Shown: piece by piece, positions 21,714 through 35,080 of the stretch | How the letters are laid out: the number at the start of each line of letters is the position of its first letter | Numbering within the stretch: position 1 is the stretch's first letter | From: Coprinellus micaceus | Taxonomy: Eukaryota > Basidiomycota > Agaricomycetes > Agaricales > Psathyrellaceae | Direction of reading: 5' to 3' | Length of the DNA: 64,000 bases | NCBI GenBank assembly: GCA_951394405.1 | Contig: OX596340.1 | Span: 1,984,001-2,048,000 of the forward strand | The notes under the pieces: generated by a model | Databases searched by the model: none | What the model was told of the DNA's origin: nothing | Seen by the model: the letters and a program-made list of their open reading frames with translations, nothing else | Position numbers and translations under genes: made by a program

Positions 21714-24660
21714 TCAAAGCTTATTAGATGAAGGGACAGTACCGAAAACCTCATCGAGGAAGGCATTGCTGTTGGGTTCACGCCCGAGGAAGTCCTGCAG
21801 TGTCCACCGTCAGAAATATATAGGCAGACACGCAGGGCTAGCGAGACATACCTTGAGAGAATCGAGTTCCTCTCGGCTACCACCCCATCGGAGGATCTTC
21901 TCGCGATACTGCTTGCCACGGGCAGGGTCAAGAGGGTCAGCCTTAAACACGGCGCGGTACATATCTGCGGCAAAGACGAGGGAGTAGGTGTAACCGTAGT
22001 ACCCAGCGTCGTAGCCTCCAGTGATGTGGCCGAAGGTGCCCTGGCCGGGGCAGAGCTTCTTCGATTTGACGAGTGAAACCTTCTCCCGAAGGTTGCACCA
22101 GAGAGAAGTGTAGTCTTCCTTCTCTATTTATAGTACGACCAGAGTCGGTTAGTGCGACTTGCGGGCAGAAGAAAAGACAAGCAGCTGACCTTGGTCGGTA
22201 TGAACTTTCAAATCGAACTTGGCGAAGAAGAGCTGGCGAAGGTAGAAGAGCCCAACGTTCACATATCGGCTCTTGATGATCTTTTCAATGAGTTCAGGTG
22301 ACAAGGGTTCCTTGGTCTTGTAGTGGCTAGACATCTTCTCGAGGACTTTGGGCTCCCAGCACCAGTTCTCCAACATCTGCGAAGGGGCTTCGACGAAGTC
22401 GCGGGCGACGGAGGTGCCGTGGAATCGGGCGTACTTGGTCTTGCTGAGGAGGCCGTGGAAGACGTGACCCATCTCGTGGAAGAAGGTAACGACGTCGTCG
22501 TGCCTCATGAGGGCAGGTTTGTCAGGGGTGGGTTTGGCGAGATTGGCGACCATAGCGGCGAGGGGGTAAGAGCGAGAGCCATCTGCCTTGGTGTAACCGC
22601 TGAGGAGCGGCCACACGGCGGCATGAGAGTATTTGGACTCTACAATCCAGCTGGTTAAGTATAATAAGGGATGCGATGTCGAAGCCGAACCTACCGCGAG
22701 GGAAGAGGTCGAGGTAGCAGTAGCCGATAAAGTCCGAGTCATCCTTGGCGTCCTTGTCCCAGACGGCAAACTGCTGGACCTCTGTATCGAAAGTCAAGAC
22801 TCAGATTGATCCAGCCACCCTGGCGGTGCACGTACCGGGATGCCACGTTGAGCCCTTGATCTCCTGGAAAGTCACGCCAAGCAAGTTCTGGTAAATCTCG
22901 AGGATGGTGGGTACAACGACAGACACGGGGAAGTACTCCTTGACGAGCATGTCATCCAAGTCAAGAGTCTTCTCGATGTACTTGCGGTCGTAGTAGCGGT
23001 AGTCCCACAGGTAGAACTCGCCATCGAATGGGAGACCCTTCTCCTGGTGTTCTTCCTTCTTCATCTGGAGGAGGATATCGCGTTCTTTCTCACCAACCGG
23101 TCGGAGCTTGGCTTCAAGGTCGTCGAGGAACTATGAGTAGGGATGGTATCAGTTCTATGCCCCTAGTAAAGCATTGGGGGTGAACGCACATCCTGAACGC
23201 CTTTTCCGGTCTTGATCATCTTGGGCTCGGTGACGTAGTCGGCCCAAGTCTTATAGCCAAGCAACGAAGCAATCCGACGGCGAAGGTCGAGAGCCTTGTC
23301 GAGGAGGCCGACATTGATCTCCAGGCGATTCTCGTAACCTTCCTGTGCGAGCTGACGCGTCGTAGGGGTTTCGGCGAATTTGAACTGTGAAAGGAATAGG
23401 AAATTCATCAGGGAGATTCACTTGTATGTGAATAGCATTAGAGTGCCTTACGATGGGGAAGATGTCAGGAGTCTTGTAAGTGACGTCGTAGACGGTCTTG
23501 CCGCCCTCGGTGCGCTTGGAGTAACCGGAGATAACATCTTGAGGAACGCCCTTCAGTTCATCCTCGGTGAATGTGATGACGGACTAAGGATATTCGTTAG
23601 AATGATTTGGAAGGGCATCGGCTAAGGTGAAGCGAACCTTCTCCTCGTTGAAGTTTTTCTGGATAAATCGTCAGTACGCCTCTACTTGAGGTGGTAGAGG
23701 GGAGCACCCACACTGAATTCCAGGCAAGTCTGCGAGAGCTCCTTCTTCAGCTGCTTCAACTCTTCCCGCTTGTCCTCAGGAAGACCCAAACCAGCGCGAG
23801 TTCCGTCCAAGAGCTACACCGCATACAATCAGCACACGCACACACCTTTGCACTGAGGCGACACGTACCATCTTCTCAACCAGGCGCTTATCCTCAGGCT
23901 GAAGCTGTTCCCAAAGCCCCGAATCCTTGATATTCTTCTCCGCCGCGACCTTCGAATTGTACACATCCAGACGCATCGAAGACTCTACGCCGAAATCGCG
24001 CAAGAGGGATTCAGCCTCGTTCGACGCATCTCTGAGTTCCTTGCTGGGAGAGACGTTCTGGTAGAACGCCAGGGGTTCCGTTACTGAATCGATATCGGTG
24101 TCCGCTTTCGCCAACGCCAACTAATGACGTCGCGTGGTGAGGATGGGTGCAGTCTGGTCGGCGATGTCAAGTACTCACAAAGACCTATCGCCATAGTCAG
24201 CCTCTCGAGGAGCAGAGAAACATGTAGGACCACTCACGGTATCAAAGTTCGCATCCTTAGGGTCGAGCGCGCCAACCTTGTCCTGCACAGAGCGATCGCG
24301 CTCAATCGCCTCCTTCGTGAGCCTCACAATATCCTCCGCAGAGTGGTTCCAGACTGGTGCTGGCTGGGGCGGGGTCAAATTGCTCATAATGCTGTTACTG
24401 GACGATGAGAGGGCAGAGAAGAGAGAGTTTGTCGCGAAGAAGCGCCTTGCAGCTGCGTATGCATGACTTGTCGATCGGACATTTCCAGCCGAGAGCACCT
24501 GGCTGTATGTCCTATTGAGGGATGTGACGCCGGCCGGTCTGAGGCTTCCACTGCCGTACCGCAACGCGACGAGGCCCACTGCGACGGCGCCAGCCCATTT
24601 CAGCGTCGACCGAGGACGTCCAGCGCGCTCGAGGCTGCGTGTTGCAGCGCGTAGTGCCAT
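21714..24660 (-). CDS. M3 family oligopeptidase (thimet oligopeptidase/neurolysin/Prd1 type)
   Basis: This zinc metallopeptidase cleaves short peptides in the cytosol and/or mitochondrial intermembrane space. The zinc-binding motif is visible: VVTFFHEMGHVFHGLL (HExGH) near 22460, followed by DFVEAPSQMLENWCW, which carries the third ligand Glu. Other family blocks are LLGYKTWADYVTE, EFYLWDYRYYDRKY and GYDAGYYGYTYSLVFAADMY. About eight short introns interrupt the gene. Its end is FLDEVFGTVPSSNKL at 21714. The first ATG (24660) gives an Arg/Ala-rich N-terminus with a hydrophobic stretch (WAGAVAVGLVALRYG) that looks like mitochondrial targeting. An in-frame ATG at 24387 would give a cytosolic form beginning MSNLTPPQPAPVW. 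Length fits the family. Confidence 0.92.
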
Positions 24661-24844
24661 GGGAGGCCAGTGAATGAGGGTGACAGCGAAGAGCTCCGAG
24701 TCCCAACCCGGCCACCGACATCAAAACACTCTGACCCGCATCTAATCTTATCTGGGGTAGACAACAGAGTGCATACATCGAGGTGAGGTAGGGATATACA
24801 AGATCATAGAAATACAAGAGTCCGAGTCCTTTTTAGTGTCCATT

Positions 24845-26942
<2,098 letters not shown>

Positions 26943-27055
26943 GGTTAGGGGCGATAAGAGTAGGGAATCTAGATGTGCAGGAGAGGGTATGGAGTAACGG
27001 TGGAAAGGGAATTGTGTGAGTTCAAGTATGACAAGACTGCGCGTCTCAGTTGGCG

Positions 27056-27088
27056 CTTTTATACGAAGTGGGGACACCCCCTGATTGG
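27056..27088 (-). promoter_or_regulatory. TATA and CCAAT boxes of the PDC promoter
   Basis: On the minus strand TATAAAAG (27056-27063) lies about 115 bp upstream of the start codon. A CCAAT box (27084-27088) sits just beyond it. The arrangement fits a strongly expressed glycolytic-type gene. Confidence 0.6.
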
Positions 27089-27767
27089 TTGGAGCACCCT
27101 CTCCGAGGTCGAACGCGAGACGGTCTAGGGTTTGGTCTCGGTCCCACAGCCCAGGCATGAGTTCTATCGGCGAAAAGAAAAGGGTCATGATGACACCATA
27201 CAAGCGGATAATAATATCTTTTGAATCCGAGCGCTCATCTTATCAGAATGTGCGAGAACGTGCCTCTGAATGCAGCTGAATGCAGGGTCAGGTTGGTCGT
27301 TCGACACAAAAGAAGACCGTCAAAGGCCGCCATATCCAAGTAAATTTCCTCGAGGAGATAGTCCAACGTCCATGTGGACGTGACAACTTCGAGTGAGTGG
27401 TACACACAGAGACCGGACGACTGACCGAAGAAAAGCCTCGGCCATCGAGCGGTGAAGAGATGTTTGCCGGAGATGAGAGGAGTAATGCCATTGGCTGTGT
27501 CGGCACACGCTGCGAGACTGTACCCGACCACGGCTGTATGTTAGCGAAGACCTATCAAGGCTGCGTAGGTTCTAGATGTTGGTTGCATATTCCTCGACGC
27601 TCCGCCTTCCCGTGGACTCGGAGAGGCCTTTAGATAACCGTTCTTCCAGGAGTCTCGCCTTGGGTTTTCATCTTTTGCGCACGTCTGTCCCATATCATCG
27701 GTGGGCCCGGTGCAGGACTGTGCCTAGGATGACTGAGCTTGCAGGGCTGGACACGATCTATCACATT
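27089..27767. other. Intergenic region between PDC promoter and prefoldin 3' end
   Basis: About 680 bp remain here without a recognised gene. It should contain upstream PDC control sequence and the prefoldin 3' UTR. A 98-codon minus-strand ORF at 27235-27531 has no family resemblance. Confidence 0.4.
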
Positions 27768-28355
27768 TCATGATTGCTTGGGCGCGTGTTGGAACTAGGG
27801 GAGGACGATAAGAGCGAGCAATATCAGTTAAGAAACCCAGTACGCACTATGTCCCTCAATTGCCCCTGAGCATCGTTGTACTGCTTCTCGAAATACTTGG
27901 CCTGGTCACGATTTGTAAACAATTGAATCACACTACACAGGGACTGTATGCAGAACGCACCTTCTTATTCAAACTGGAAATATCATCTGACAGCTCCTTC
28001 TCCTGCCCCTTCAACTCCTGATCCATCGTGTTCCTTGGGACCATCATGAACCTGATTTCGTGAGACAGTGTTCATTACAAGAGATAGGAAACACGACTTA
28101 CATCTTCCCAACACCCTTGTACATGTTCACATCTTGGGGCATTTGCGTAATTTCGTCGATGGTGAGTTGGAGGATACGGCGCTCGCGTTCCTTCGCCTGG
28201 ATCTGCTGAACGGAGAGATCCAGGGATCGGCGGGACTGGATCGCCGTCTGCTGGATTTGAACCAGGATCTACTTGGGGTCTTAGCACGTAGTCCACATTC
28301 TGAATCGTATTGAGCAACCCACCTTCCTCAGGGTATCATCTGAAAGCGCCGACAT
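27768..28355 (-). CDS. PFD1: Prefoldin subunit 1 (beta-type)
   Basis: This is a subunit of the hexameric prefoldin chaperone that passes unfolded actin and tubulin to CCT in the cytosol. The protein is a beta-hairpin flanked by two coiled-coil helices: MSALSDDTLRKILVQIQQTA, then QAKERERRILQLTIDEITQM and the hairpin region YKGVGKMFMMV, then the second helix DQELKGQEKELSDDISSLNK and KAKYFEKQYNDAQGQLRDI. Introns split the short gene into five exons. The last intron (GTGCGT to CCCCTAG, 52 nt with a TTAAC branch-like site) leads to a small final exon encoding FQHAPKQS and the stop at 27768. Reading through that intron instead would end after seven different residues, which is less likely. Confidence 0.85.
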
Positions 28356-28659
28356 CGTGGCTGAGGACGAGGAGGACAAATCACGTCGGGTTAGGGTCCG
28401 ATTCCATCAATAGAGTCACGTGTACTTGCCTCGTGACTGACGCGCCCTTTTCGTTCGACTTGCTTCGAGAATCCAACTTGCAAGCCAGAGCGCCCACATC
28501 TCTTCCAACACCCTCGATATCGCGTCTCGTCGTCGAGGAACTCGCTATTTAGCATTCCAGGACCGGGCTGCCACGAATTCGAACACAGGGGCCCCCCTGA
28601 GGATACACGATCACAGATTCCGAACTCGAACCTCGCGGCCTCTCGATACCTCATCTACC
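28356..28659. promoter_or_regulatory. Divergent promoter region, PFD1 / CK1-like kinase
   Basis: A 304-bp gap lies between opposite start codons. It has many Cys/Arg-coding-like triplets but no gene I recognise. No TATA box is obvious for either gene. Confidence 0.45.
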
Positions 28660-30671
28660 ATGTCTGACAGTGAATACTCTTCTCCGTACACCAGCGAGTC
28701 GGAGTCCGATGACGAACCTACTCCTCCAGCGCCGGCCCCCATACCTCGATATCTCGGTAACTGGGAATTAGTTCAGGTGCTTGGATCAGGATACTCTGGT
28801 GCGTATATACATACAAGCTGATCTTTCTCTGTTGGTTGATCCCTTACGCTTGGACCTGCTGCGTACCTACAGGCTCGATCTACCGCGCGCTGAACATCCA
28901 CCAGAAAAACAGCGTCGTCGCCCTGAAGGTACAGCGAGTGGACCATGAATGCCCGACGAACCGCTACGAGCGATATCTCTACCCGTTCCTGCAAGGTGGA
29001 AAGGGCATGCCGCGTCTATACGCTGGCTTCATCCATGACCAATGGGATTGCCTGGCCATCGAACTTCTTGGGCCGAGTCTGGATAGCTTGTTCAGGAAGA
29101 GCGGGAAGGATACGATGGATCTGGGAAGCGTATGTGCAATCGCAATGCAACTCGTCAGTTTCCAACCTATTTGTTTTCGTGTTCTTATCGCGCCATCCTG
29201 CCCTATTTTTCCTGAGCGTTTGAACGACGAGAGGACAAAAGCTGATGGATGTGTTGTGACAGATCGCCCGCCTCCAAACCATGCATACTCGGGGAGTGCT
29301 GCATCGCGACATCCAACTCGGAAACTGCGTAATAGGAATAGGTTCGAACTCAAAAGTCATCTACATGATTGACTTTGGATTTTCAAAACGATACATCGAC
29401 CCCCAAACTAATCGCCATATACCTGATAGTCGGGAGAAGCGAGATTTCATCGGAAATTATTGGTTCAGGCAAGTAGCGAACTGCAGCATGTCAGAGAAGC
29501 CGGCTGACCTATAACATAGCTCTGTAAACGTACACTGTCGAGGACGAGTGCCATCTCGGAGAGATGACCTCGAAGCCGCAGCGCTCATGCTCATCCATCT
29601 CCTAACTCCCCGTGGCCTCAGCTGGACACGGAATGGCGTCCCAAAAACCTCACAAGCCCACGACCTGCTCATCACCGAGAAACAATTAGCTCGTCCAGAA
29701 GACCTCTGCCATGGGCTGCCCGTGGAGTTTGAAGACTTCCTTCGATCCTGCCGGAGGCTGAAGTTCGCTGAACGTCCGGATTATGATCTCTGGATCCGGG
29801 CTTTCAGTGATCTCGCTGTGGCGAATGGGTACTCTGGGAACGAGGCATTCGTTTGGCCCCCTCCTGCCCGTCCCGTAAGTCATATCCCTTTTCCGCAGTC
29901 GGCGAAACCTCATTTGCGGTGGTATGGATGACAGAAGAATGCGTCACGACCATTCCACCACACCCCTCTTCGCGCCGCGAGCACCACCTCACGCGAGACA
30001 ATGGAGGATATCCTCGCTGGATTGACCAAGTTGAAGTTCGATGCCGAACCGGTATTGGGTGACCGCACGAACGTGGAGGCTGCGGCGAAGCAGGCCAGGG
30101 ATTATCTGTACAAGTCGGCAGACAGGAGGACCAAAATATCCAAGAGCGACGACTCGGTGCTTGCAGGGCGGACGTCTAAGTCCAAGGGCATGTTGCTCGC
30201 AGATCTGTCAAACAGGGCTTCTAGGGCCGGGGATAACGGCAGCCTTGCGGCCATGGTGAAAGAGTTTAACCAGATCCTGCAGATGAACAGCTCGAGGACG
30301 TTGACCAAGGAGGCGTCAAGGTTCTTGGACGTCTTGTACAAGCAACTATACGACCCGTCGGTCTTCATCCAACCTGCGAAAGTGACTCGCACCCGATCGT
30401 TTGGAGACGAGGCACTGGACGCCCCTGCAAATGCCAAGTTGGGTGTCGTCGCGCGGTTGAAGTTTGATGTGAGAAAAGCGCAAGATAACAAGGGTCTGGC
30501 GACTCTTGTGGAGGAATTCGCGAAGGTGACGAACCGGTGCGCAGGCCGAAGTATCACCAAGGTACGTTACTCCCGTTGTCTTTACCATGCCGTCGGCGAT
30601 TCTAACCGCCCCCACAGGATGGGTTCGCATTCTTGGATGGTGTTACGCAGCGACTGCTGGCGATGCAGTAA
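28660..30671 (+). CDS. Casein kinase 1-like protein with atypical catalytic loop and duplicated tail
   Basis: The N-terminus is acidic and Ser-rich (MSDSEYSSPYTSESESDDEP). A protein-kinase domain of CK1 type follows, with the glycine loop VLGSGYSGSIYRA, VAIK-like VALKVQ, catalytic loop VLHRDIQLGNCVIG, IDFGFSKRYID and the CK1-specific PSRRDDLEAAALMLIHLL. The usual HRDxK lysine is Gln here, while the catalytic Asp, Asn and DFG are kept. After the domain (about residue 310) comes a helical tail with two related segments of 52 residues (30193-30348 and 30445 to about 30663). Introns include a GC-AG intron at 29469-29519 (donor GCAAGT), required to keep NYWFSSVNVHC in frame. Whether it phosphorylates substrates is uncertain. 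It is divergent from PFD1. Confidence 0.85.
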
Positions 30672-31011
30672 AGAATTTATGTGGAGGATCTTGCGCTAGA
30701 CCTACGTATTGATCTTGGACTTGTATATACAGCGACATATGTACCTGGCTGGCACCCAACATTCAATAATTGTATATTATCGGCGGAAGCGGTTTCTTTG
30801 GGGTCGAGCGAGGAGTGTGATTCTGGACTAGCGCCGGTGTGTGTGGAGGAATGTCACTCCGTGTCGGCGGGAGAGGACAAAGTCCGGTTGGGGAGAGAGG
30901 AGAGGGACCTCGCCCAATCGCGGCCTCGGCATTGGCCGATCAAAATCTGCCCCATGAAAATGGGCTGTAAAAAGGGCGGCGGTGTTGCTTCTCCCCCTAT
31001 CCACCACCACA
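30672..31011 (+). promoter_or_regulatory. Desaturase promoter with inverted CCAAT pair
   Basis: The 340-bp gap carries CCAAT at 30914-30918 and its inverse ATTGG at 30931-30935, about 80-100 bp before the desaturase ATG. A weak TATA-like TGTAAAAAG lies near 30966. The first half probably holds the 3' UTR of the kinase gene. Confidence 0.45.
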
Positions 31012-32492
31012 ATGGGCAAGTCCACCGAGGAGAATGTCACCGTCGTCGAGCAGGGCGTCTACCCTGTTCCCAACGTTCCTATGAAGGAACTGTTGGGCGC
31101 CATTCCGTGAGTTCCAGCCGCCACCGCGTCCTGTCCAAGCCAGCTCACGCCTTTCACAGTTCACACTGCTTCGAACGGTCGGCGTTGAGGTCGGGTGTCT
31201 ACGTGTAAGTTGCCCTCTTTTTCGATGCCACAACGACGAGCTGACCCTTTGCTGCAGTATCTGGGATCTCGTTGTCATCTTTGCGACATGGAAGGCCACC
31301 AAGGCCGCCGAGGTCTTCGTTGACCCCGCCTACATCCAGCTCCCCCACCCTCTGGCGTACCCCGCACTCCGCTTCTCTCTCTGGTCCCTCTATACCTTCA
31401 TTACTGGTCTCTTTGCCACCGGTATCTGGGTTCTTGGCCACGAGTGCGGTCATCAGGCATTCTCCGAGTCCAAGACGATCAACAACGCTGTGGGATGGGT
31501 TCTGCACTCTGCGTGAGTTTTTTTCTCTTCCATTCCCCCTGTCTGCCATTTTGACACCTCCCACTAGCCTCGGTGTCCCATACCACTCCTGGAGAGTGAC
31601 CCATGCTAAGCACCACGCCTCAACTGGACACATGACCCAGGACCAGGTCTTTGTTCCCCACACCCGTTCTGACCTCGGCCTGCCTCCCCTCAGGGAAGGC
31701 CAGGAGGATCTCCTCGGCTCCCGCGTATCCGAGCTCGTCCAGAAGGAGCTCTATGAGGCTCTCGGCGACTCCCCCATCGGTGCCGTCTACGGCTCCTTGC
31801 TTTACCTCCTTGGTGGATGGCCCGCTTACATTATGTGGAACGCGTCTGGACAGCCCCGCTACCCCAAGGGAACCAACCACTTCAACCCCAACTCTCCCAT
31901 GTACCAGCCCCACCACTACAATCAGGTCCTCATTTCCGTCGTCGGTGTCCTTATCTGGCTCGCCTGCATCGGCGTCGCCATCTCCAACTTCGGCTTCCTC
32001 ACCGTCTTCAAGACTTACCTCGTCCCCTACCTCTGGGTCAACCACTGGCTCGTCCTCATCACCTTCCTCCAGCACACCGACCCCATCCTCCCCCACTACC
32101 GCGCCGCCGAGTTCACTTTCCCCCGTGGTGCCCTCGCTACCCTCGACCGCAACCTCCTCGGTGATCTTGGAAGCGCGATGGCATGGCTCGGGTCGCACGC
32201 CACTAACGGTATCTCCGAGACCCACGTCCTCCACCACGTCTGCAGCAAGATCCCCCACTACCACGCTTGGGAGGCATCCGCTGCCTTGAAAAAGAAGCTC
32301 GCTTCCTATAACCTCCCCATGGAAGGCAACCCTGGTAGCTGGCGCGAGGTCTACCGCGTGTACAAGGAGTGCAAGTTCGTTGAAGATGAGGGTGATGTCG
32401 TCTTCTTCAAGAATGCTAGGGGTATCGCTGTCATGCGCCCCTCGTTCGTTGACGCCACTGCCTCTGACTCTGGCATTGAGGTCGAGAAGTAA
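31012..32492 (+). CDS. FAD2: Delta-12 fatty acid desaturase (oleate to linoleate)
   Basis: This ER membrane di-iron enzyme puts a second double bond into oleoyl lipids. Exons are 31012-31106, 31160-31204, 31258-31512 and 31568-32492; they join in frame to give 439 residues. The three histidine boxes are HECGH (near 31440), HAKHH (near 31600) and HVLHH (near 32225). Hydrophobic segments flank them (LWSLYTFITGLFATGIWVLG; VLISVVGVLIWLACIGVAI). The extra conserved block HTDPILPHYRAAEFTFPRGA is typical of Delta-12/omega-3 desaturases. The family resemblance is strong, but whether it makes 18:2 only or also 18:3 cannot be read from sequence. The promoter has an inverted CCAAT pair. Confidence 0.93.
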
Positions 32493-32869
32493 CAGGCCCC
32501 CCCGGTTTTAGATAGAGATTTAGAGTTCCAGGGTCTATTTTGGTTGGATCGTACTATGGTCACTCATTATTCACGACCCTCCTTCGCACTATAGCGAGCT
32601 AATTAGATAACCCACAATACCAATCGATTGTGCTTGAAAAGTACTACTTTCTCCCAGTTCGTTCCATTGAACGAGTGAAACCAAAGAGACACGCTGCTTG
32701 CAGGTTTTACCATCCGCCTCAGAAGCTTCCGCGGCTAAGCCGAACCAGTCAAGCGCTTAAATTCATTCTCGAGTCCGGGAAGTGTTTGCCAGCCTTTCTC
32801 TACCCAAGGCAATATTTCTTGGTATCCAACTCCAAAACGTTGCGAGTCGGTCCTACCCTTCTTATATGA
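32493..32869. other. Convergent 3' region, desaturase / Rpn13
   Basis: These 377 bp lie between two convergent stop codons and should hold both 3' UTRs. I see nothing else in it. Confidence 0.45.
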
Positions 32870-34101
32870 CTAATCAGTGTCCATCCTTCCACCGCCCTCG
32901 CGATTCTCCCTATCCGCCTGCTGCTGAACCGCTCTCAAGAATGGGCCGATGCCCAGGCCAGCTTCTTCGGGCAGGCCAAGCTGTCGCACAAAGTCACCAA
33001 GAAGACCCGTCCTCAGCGCCTGGTCGAAGCTCGCAACGGACGCTCGGAATTGAGGAGAATGGATGATGCGCTCCAGCACCTCGGCATTCGGGGTGAGGGG
33101 CAGATCCGAAGGCAAGTAAGGGAAGAGGGTGGGTACGAGCTCGGGGTGGTTGGTGAAGAGGGGCGTCAGGTTTGCAGGGGTCAGAATGTCGATGAGGGAC
33201 ATGTCGGGTGCGACTCCGGCGGCACCACCGAGACCTTGGCCCTGGGAGGACCCGCCTGCGCGGATGAGGTTCTGGAGGGCTTCGAGTTGTTCAGGAGTCG
33301 CTTGGAAGCCGCCCGCCGCGGGAGTAGTTGTGGGGTTCGCGGGGGCAGCAGGGGCGGAGGTAGAAGCCGCAGAGGTGGATCTGGGTCGAAGGAAGAAATG
33401 AGCGGATTAGAATGAGTTCTTCGACGGGAGACTGCAGATAAAATCCAAGCGGGAGTATAATCACCTACTTACGAGGATGCCTGAGCAGCGGGTTCAGAGG
33501 AGGCCCATTGAAGAGGATTCTCCGGCTCTTCGAGGATGCTGTTCACGTTCCTGGCAAACTCATCGTCGCGAGCGGAGGAAGCGTCCTAAGTTGAACAAAG
33601 CCTGTTACTTGACGCCGTCACGCCCACAGAAAGACCATACACACCTGCATCCAAAAGAAGTGCCTCTGGTCTGAGCTCGAGAACTTAAGAACGTACACCC
33701 GTCCAGGCGACTGGGAGACTTTCGTAAAGGTAGCATCAGTGGGGAAGACGATCAGGTCCTATTCCAATTTAATCCCTTTCTTTAGCATTCAATATATAAC
33801 CGATAGGCAAGGGGAGACTCGCCTCCTCAGGAATATCCGTATCCCTATTCTTCCAGACAAAATGCAACAAACCATCCTCCCCGTTTGAGAGCAGAACCGC
33901 GCCCTTTGCGGGGTCAGCAGTGACGGTGTTCGTGCCTTCCTGGCGGAATGCCCGCCCAGCCTTGAAGGCGAGCAGAGTCGAAACGCGATCGAATGAAATT
34001 GGCATATCTCCTTCTTCGTCTAATCGTGGGGGTGGATACAAGGAGTCGAGGCGAGGTGAGGGGCGAGGATGAGGAGGAGATTGGACGCGAAGACGCGTCA
34101 T
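32870..34101 (-). CDS. RPN13: Proteasomal ubiquitin receptor Rpn13/ADRM1
   Basis: Rpn13 is a ubiquitin receptor of the 19S proteasome cap that also activates the deubiquitinase Uch37. The Pru domain occupies about residues 40-155: [32 protein letters not shown], then after an intron [14 protein letters not shown] and [20 protein letters not shown] Ser/Ala/Pro linker follows ([14 protein letters not shown]), with [20 protein letters not shown]. The C-terminal DEUBAD domain is [20 protein letters not shown] followed by [16 protein letters not shown]. Domain order and length match the family. Introns are short. The ATG at 34101 is only 115 bp from the divergent SCOCO gene. Confidence 0.92.
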
Positions 34102-34216
34102 GCTGCTGTGATGGCGCGTTCAAACTCCGATGCAGGGGCTAGGTTAGGGGTTGAGCAAGATTGTACCTCATCCTGCAACCACCACCTCCCAGTCTCTGGG
34201 AGACCAAAGTCCTGAC
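34102..34216. promoter_or_regulatory. Very short divergent promoter, RPN13 / SCOCO gene
   Basis: Only 115 bp separate the two start codons, so both core promoters and 5' UTRs overlap here. No TATA box is seen. Confidence 0.5.
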
Positions 34217-34567
34217 ATGCAGTTCGACGACTTCTCGAATCAGGACTCGGCGGGTTGGGGAGTTACCTCACCCAAGTCGGCAGACATTGTGGCCAATGCT
34301 CTGAAGAAAGAAAAGGTGTTAAAGGAAATCTTGTCGTACCAGGAGGACTTGCGAGGTGTGTATTTCTTGTTTCGTTGCTCCCCTCATTTTCAAAGGGACA
34401 GTACGGAATGAGGGCTTTAACTCATGATACTCGATCCTGTTTTTCTTACAGTGATGCTTGCCAAAGTTGATACAACGCAGAAAGAAGTGGACAAGCTTGT
34501 CTCGGGGAACGAAACACTGCAGATGTACATCGACAATCTTACCGTACAGATGGCCAAGCGGCGATAG
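34217..34567 (+). CDS. Short coiled-coil (SCOCO/DUF2205) protein
   Basis: Two exons (34217-34355 and 34452-34567) encode 84 residues. The N-terminal part is acidic (MQFDDFSNQDSAGWGV). A continuous coiled coil follows: KKEKVLKEILSYQEDLRVML, then AKVDTTQKEVDKLVSGNETL and QMYIDNLTVQMAKR. This matches the short coiled-coil family that in animals (SCOC) binds Arl GTPases at the Golgi and takes part in autophagy. The role in fungi is inferred only. The reading frame is also open upstream of 34217, but no ATG lies there, so this ATG is the natural start. Confidence 0.8.
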
Positions 34568-34618
34568 CAACCACACGTTGTCTTTTTTTTTTCATTAAGC
34601 TTCCAAGAGCCACACCAA

Positions 34619-35080
34619 CCCCCTTCCCCCTGCCAAATCTCTGGAGCCATTCGGTCCCCGTCTGGGCCTTCCGCTATCGCGGTCCTAAACACGGAAATCT
34701 CCACCCTGGAGTTAGGATTACCTCTCTTCGTCTGGGCACGGTCTTCGATCGAGCTCGGGCCATGTTTCCAGGCGCTATCCCAGTCGCTATCAACCCTCAT
34801 CCGCAAGGAATTACCCATACCGATATGGAACGACCTTACTGAGGGCAACGCTATCCACTGGGAGCAGATAATAAGCTCCCTTGTCGAGGTGCTCAAGAGC
34901 ATGCCTAGAGCCTCAATTCCCATCTCGGAACTCCACATCGAGGGTTGCGCCTATTTTTCGGAAGCCGAAGCTCTTCTTGTGCGTCAGGAGGTTCCGGAAG
35001 TGAGATTGGTATGGGACGGTCTCGATGAAGACTACGAACACGACTCAGAGGAATACGGCGACGATGATTCCAACGATTAA
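34619..35080 (+). pseudogene. F-box family C-terminal fragment
   Basis: The open frame lacks an F-box and an early ATG, but its last 65 codons match the C-terminus of the F-box paralogues near 17-19 kb. Shared features are ISELHIEGCAYFSEAEALLV versus LQIKGCGFFNRAECSLL, then VRLVWDGLDEDYE versus LKLVWDEYMEG, and an Asp/Glu-rich tail. Upstream codons (LSQSLSTLIRKELPIPIW) may be decayed leucine-rich sequence. It starts only about 50 bp after the SCOCO stop, which suggests insertion of a truncated copy. Function is unlikely. Confidence 0.55.

Noticed and set aside
31620..32289. Long ORFs on both strands over the desaturase
   Set aside because: They are shadow frames caused by strong codon bias; the true frame carries the three histidine boxes.
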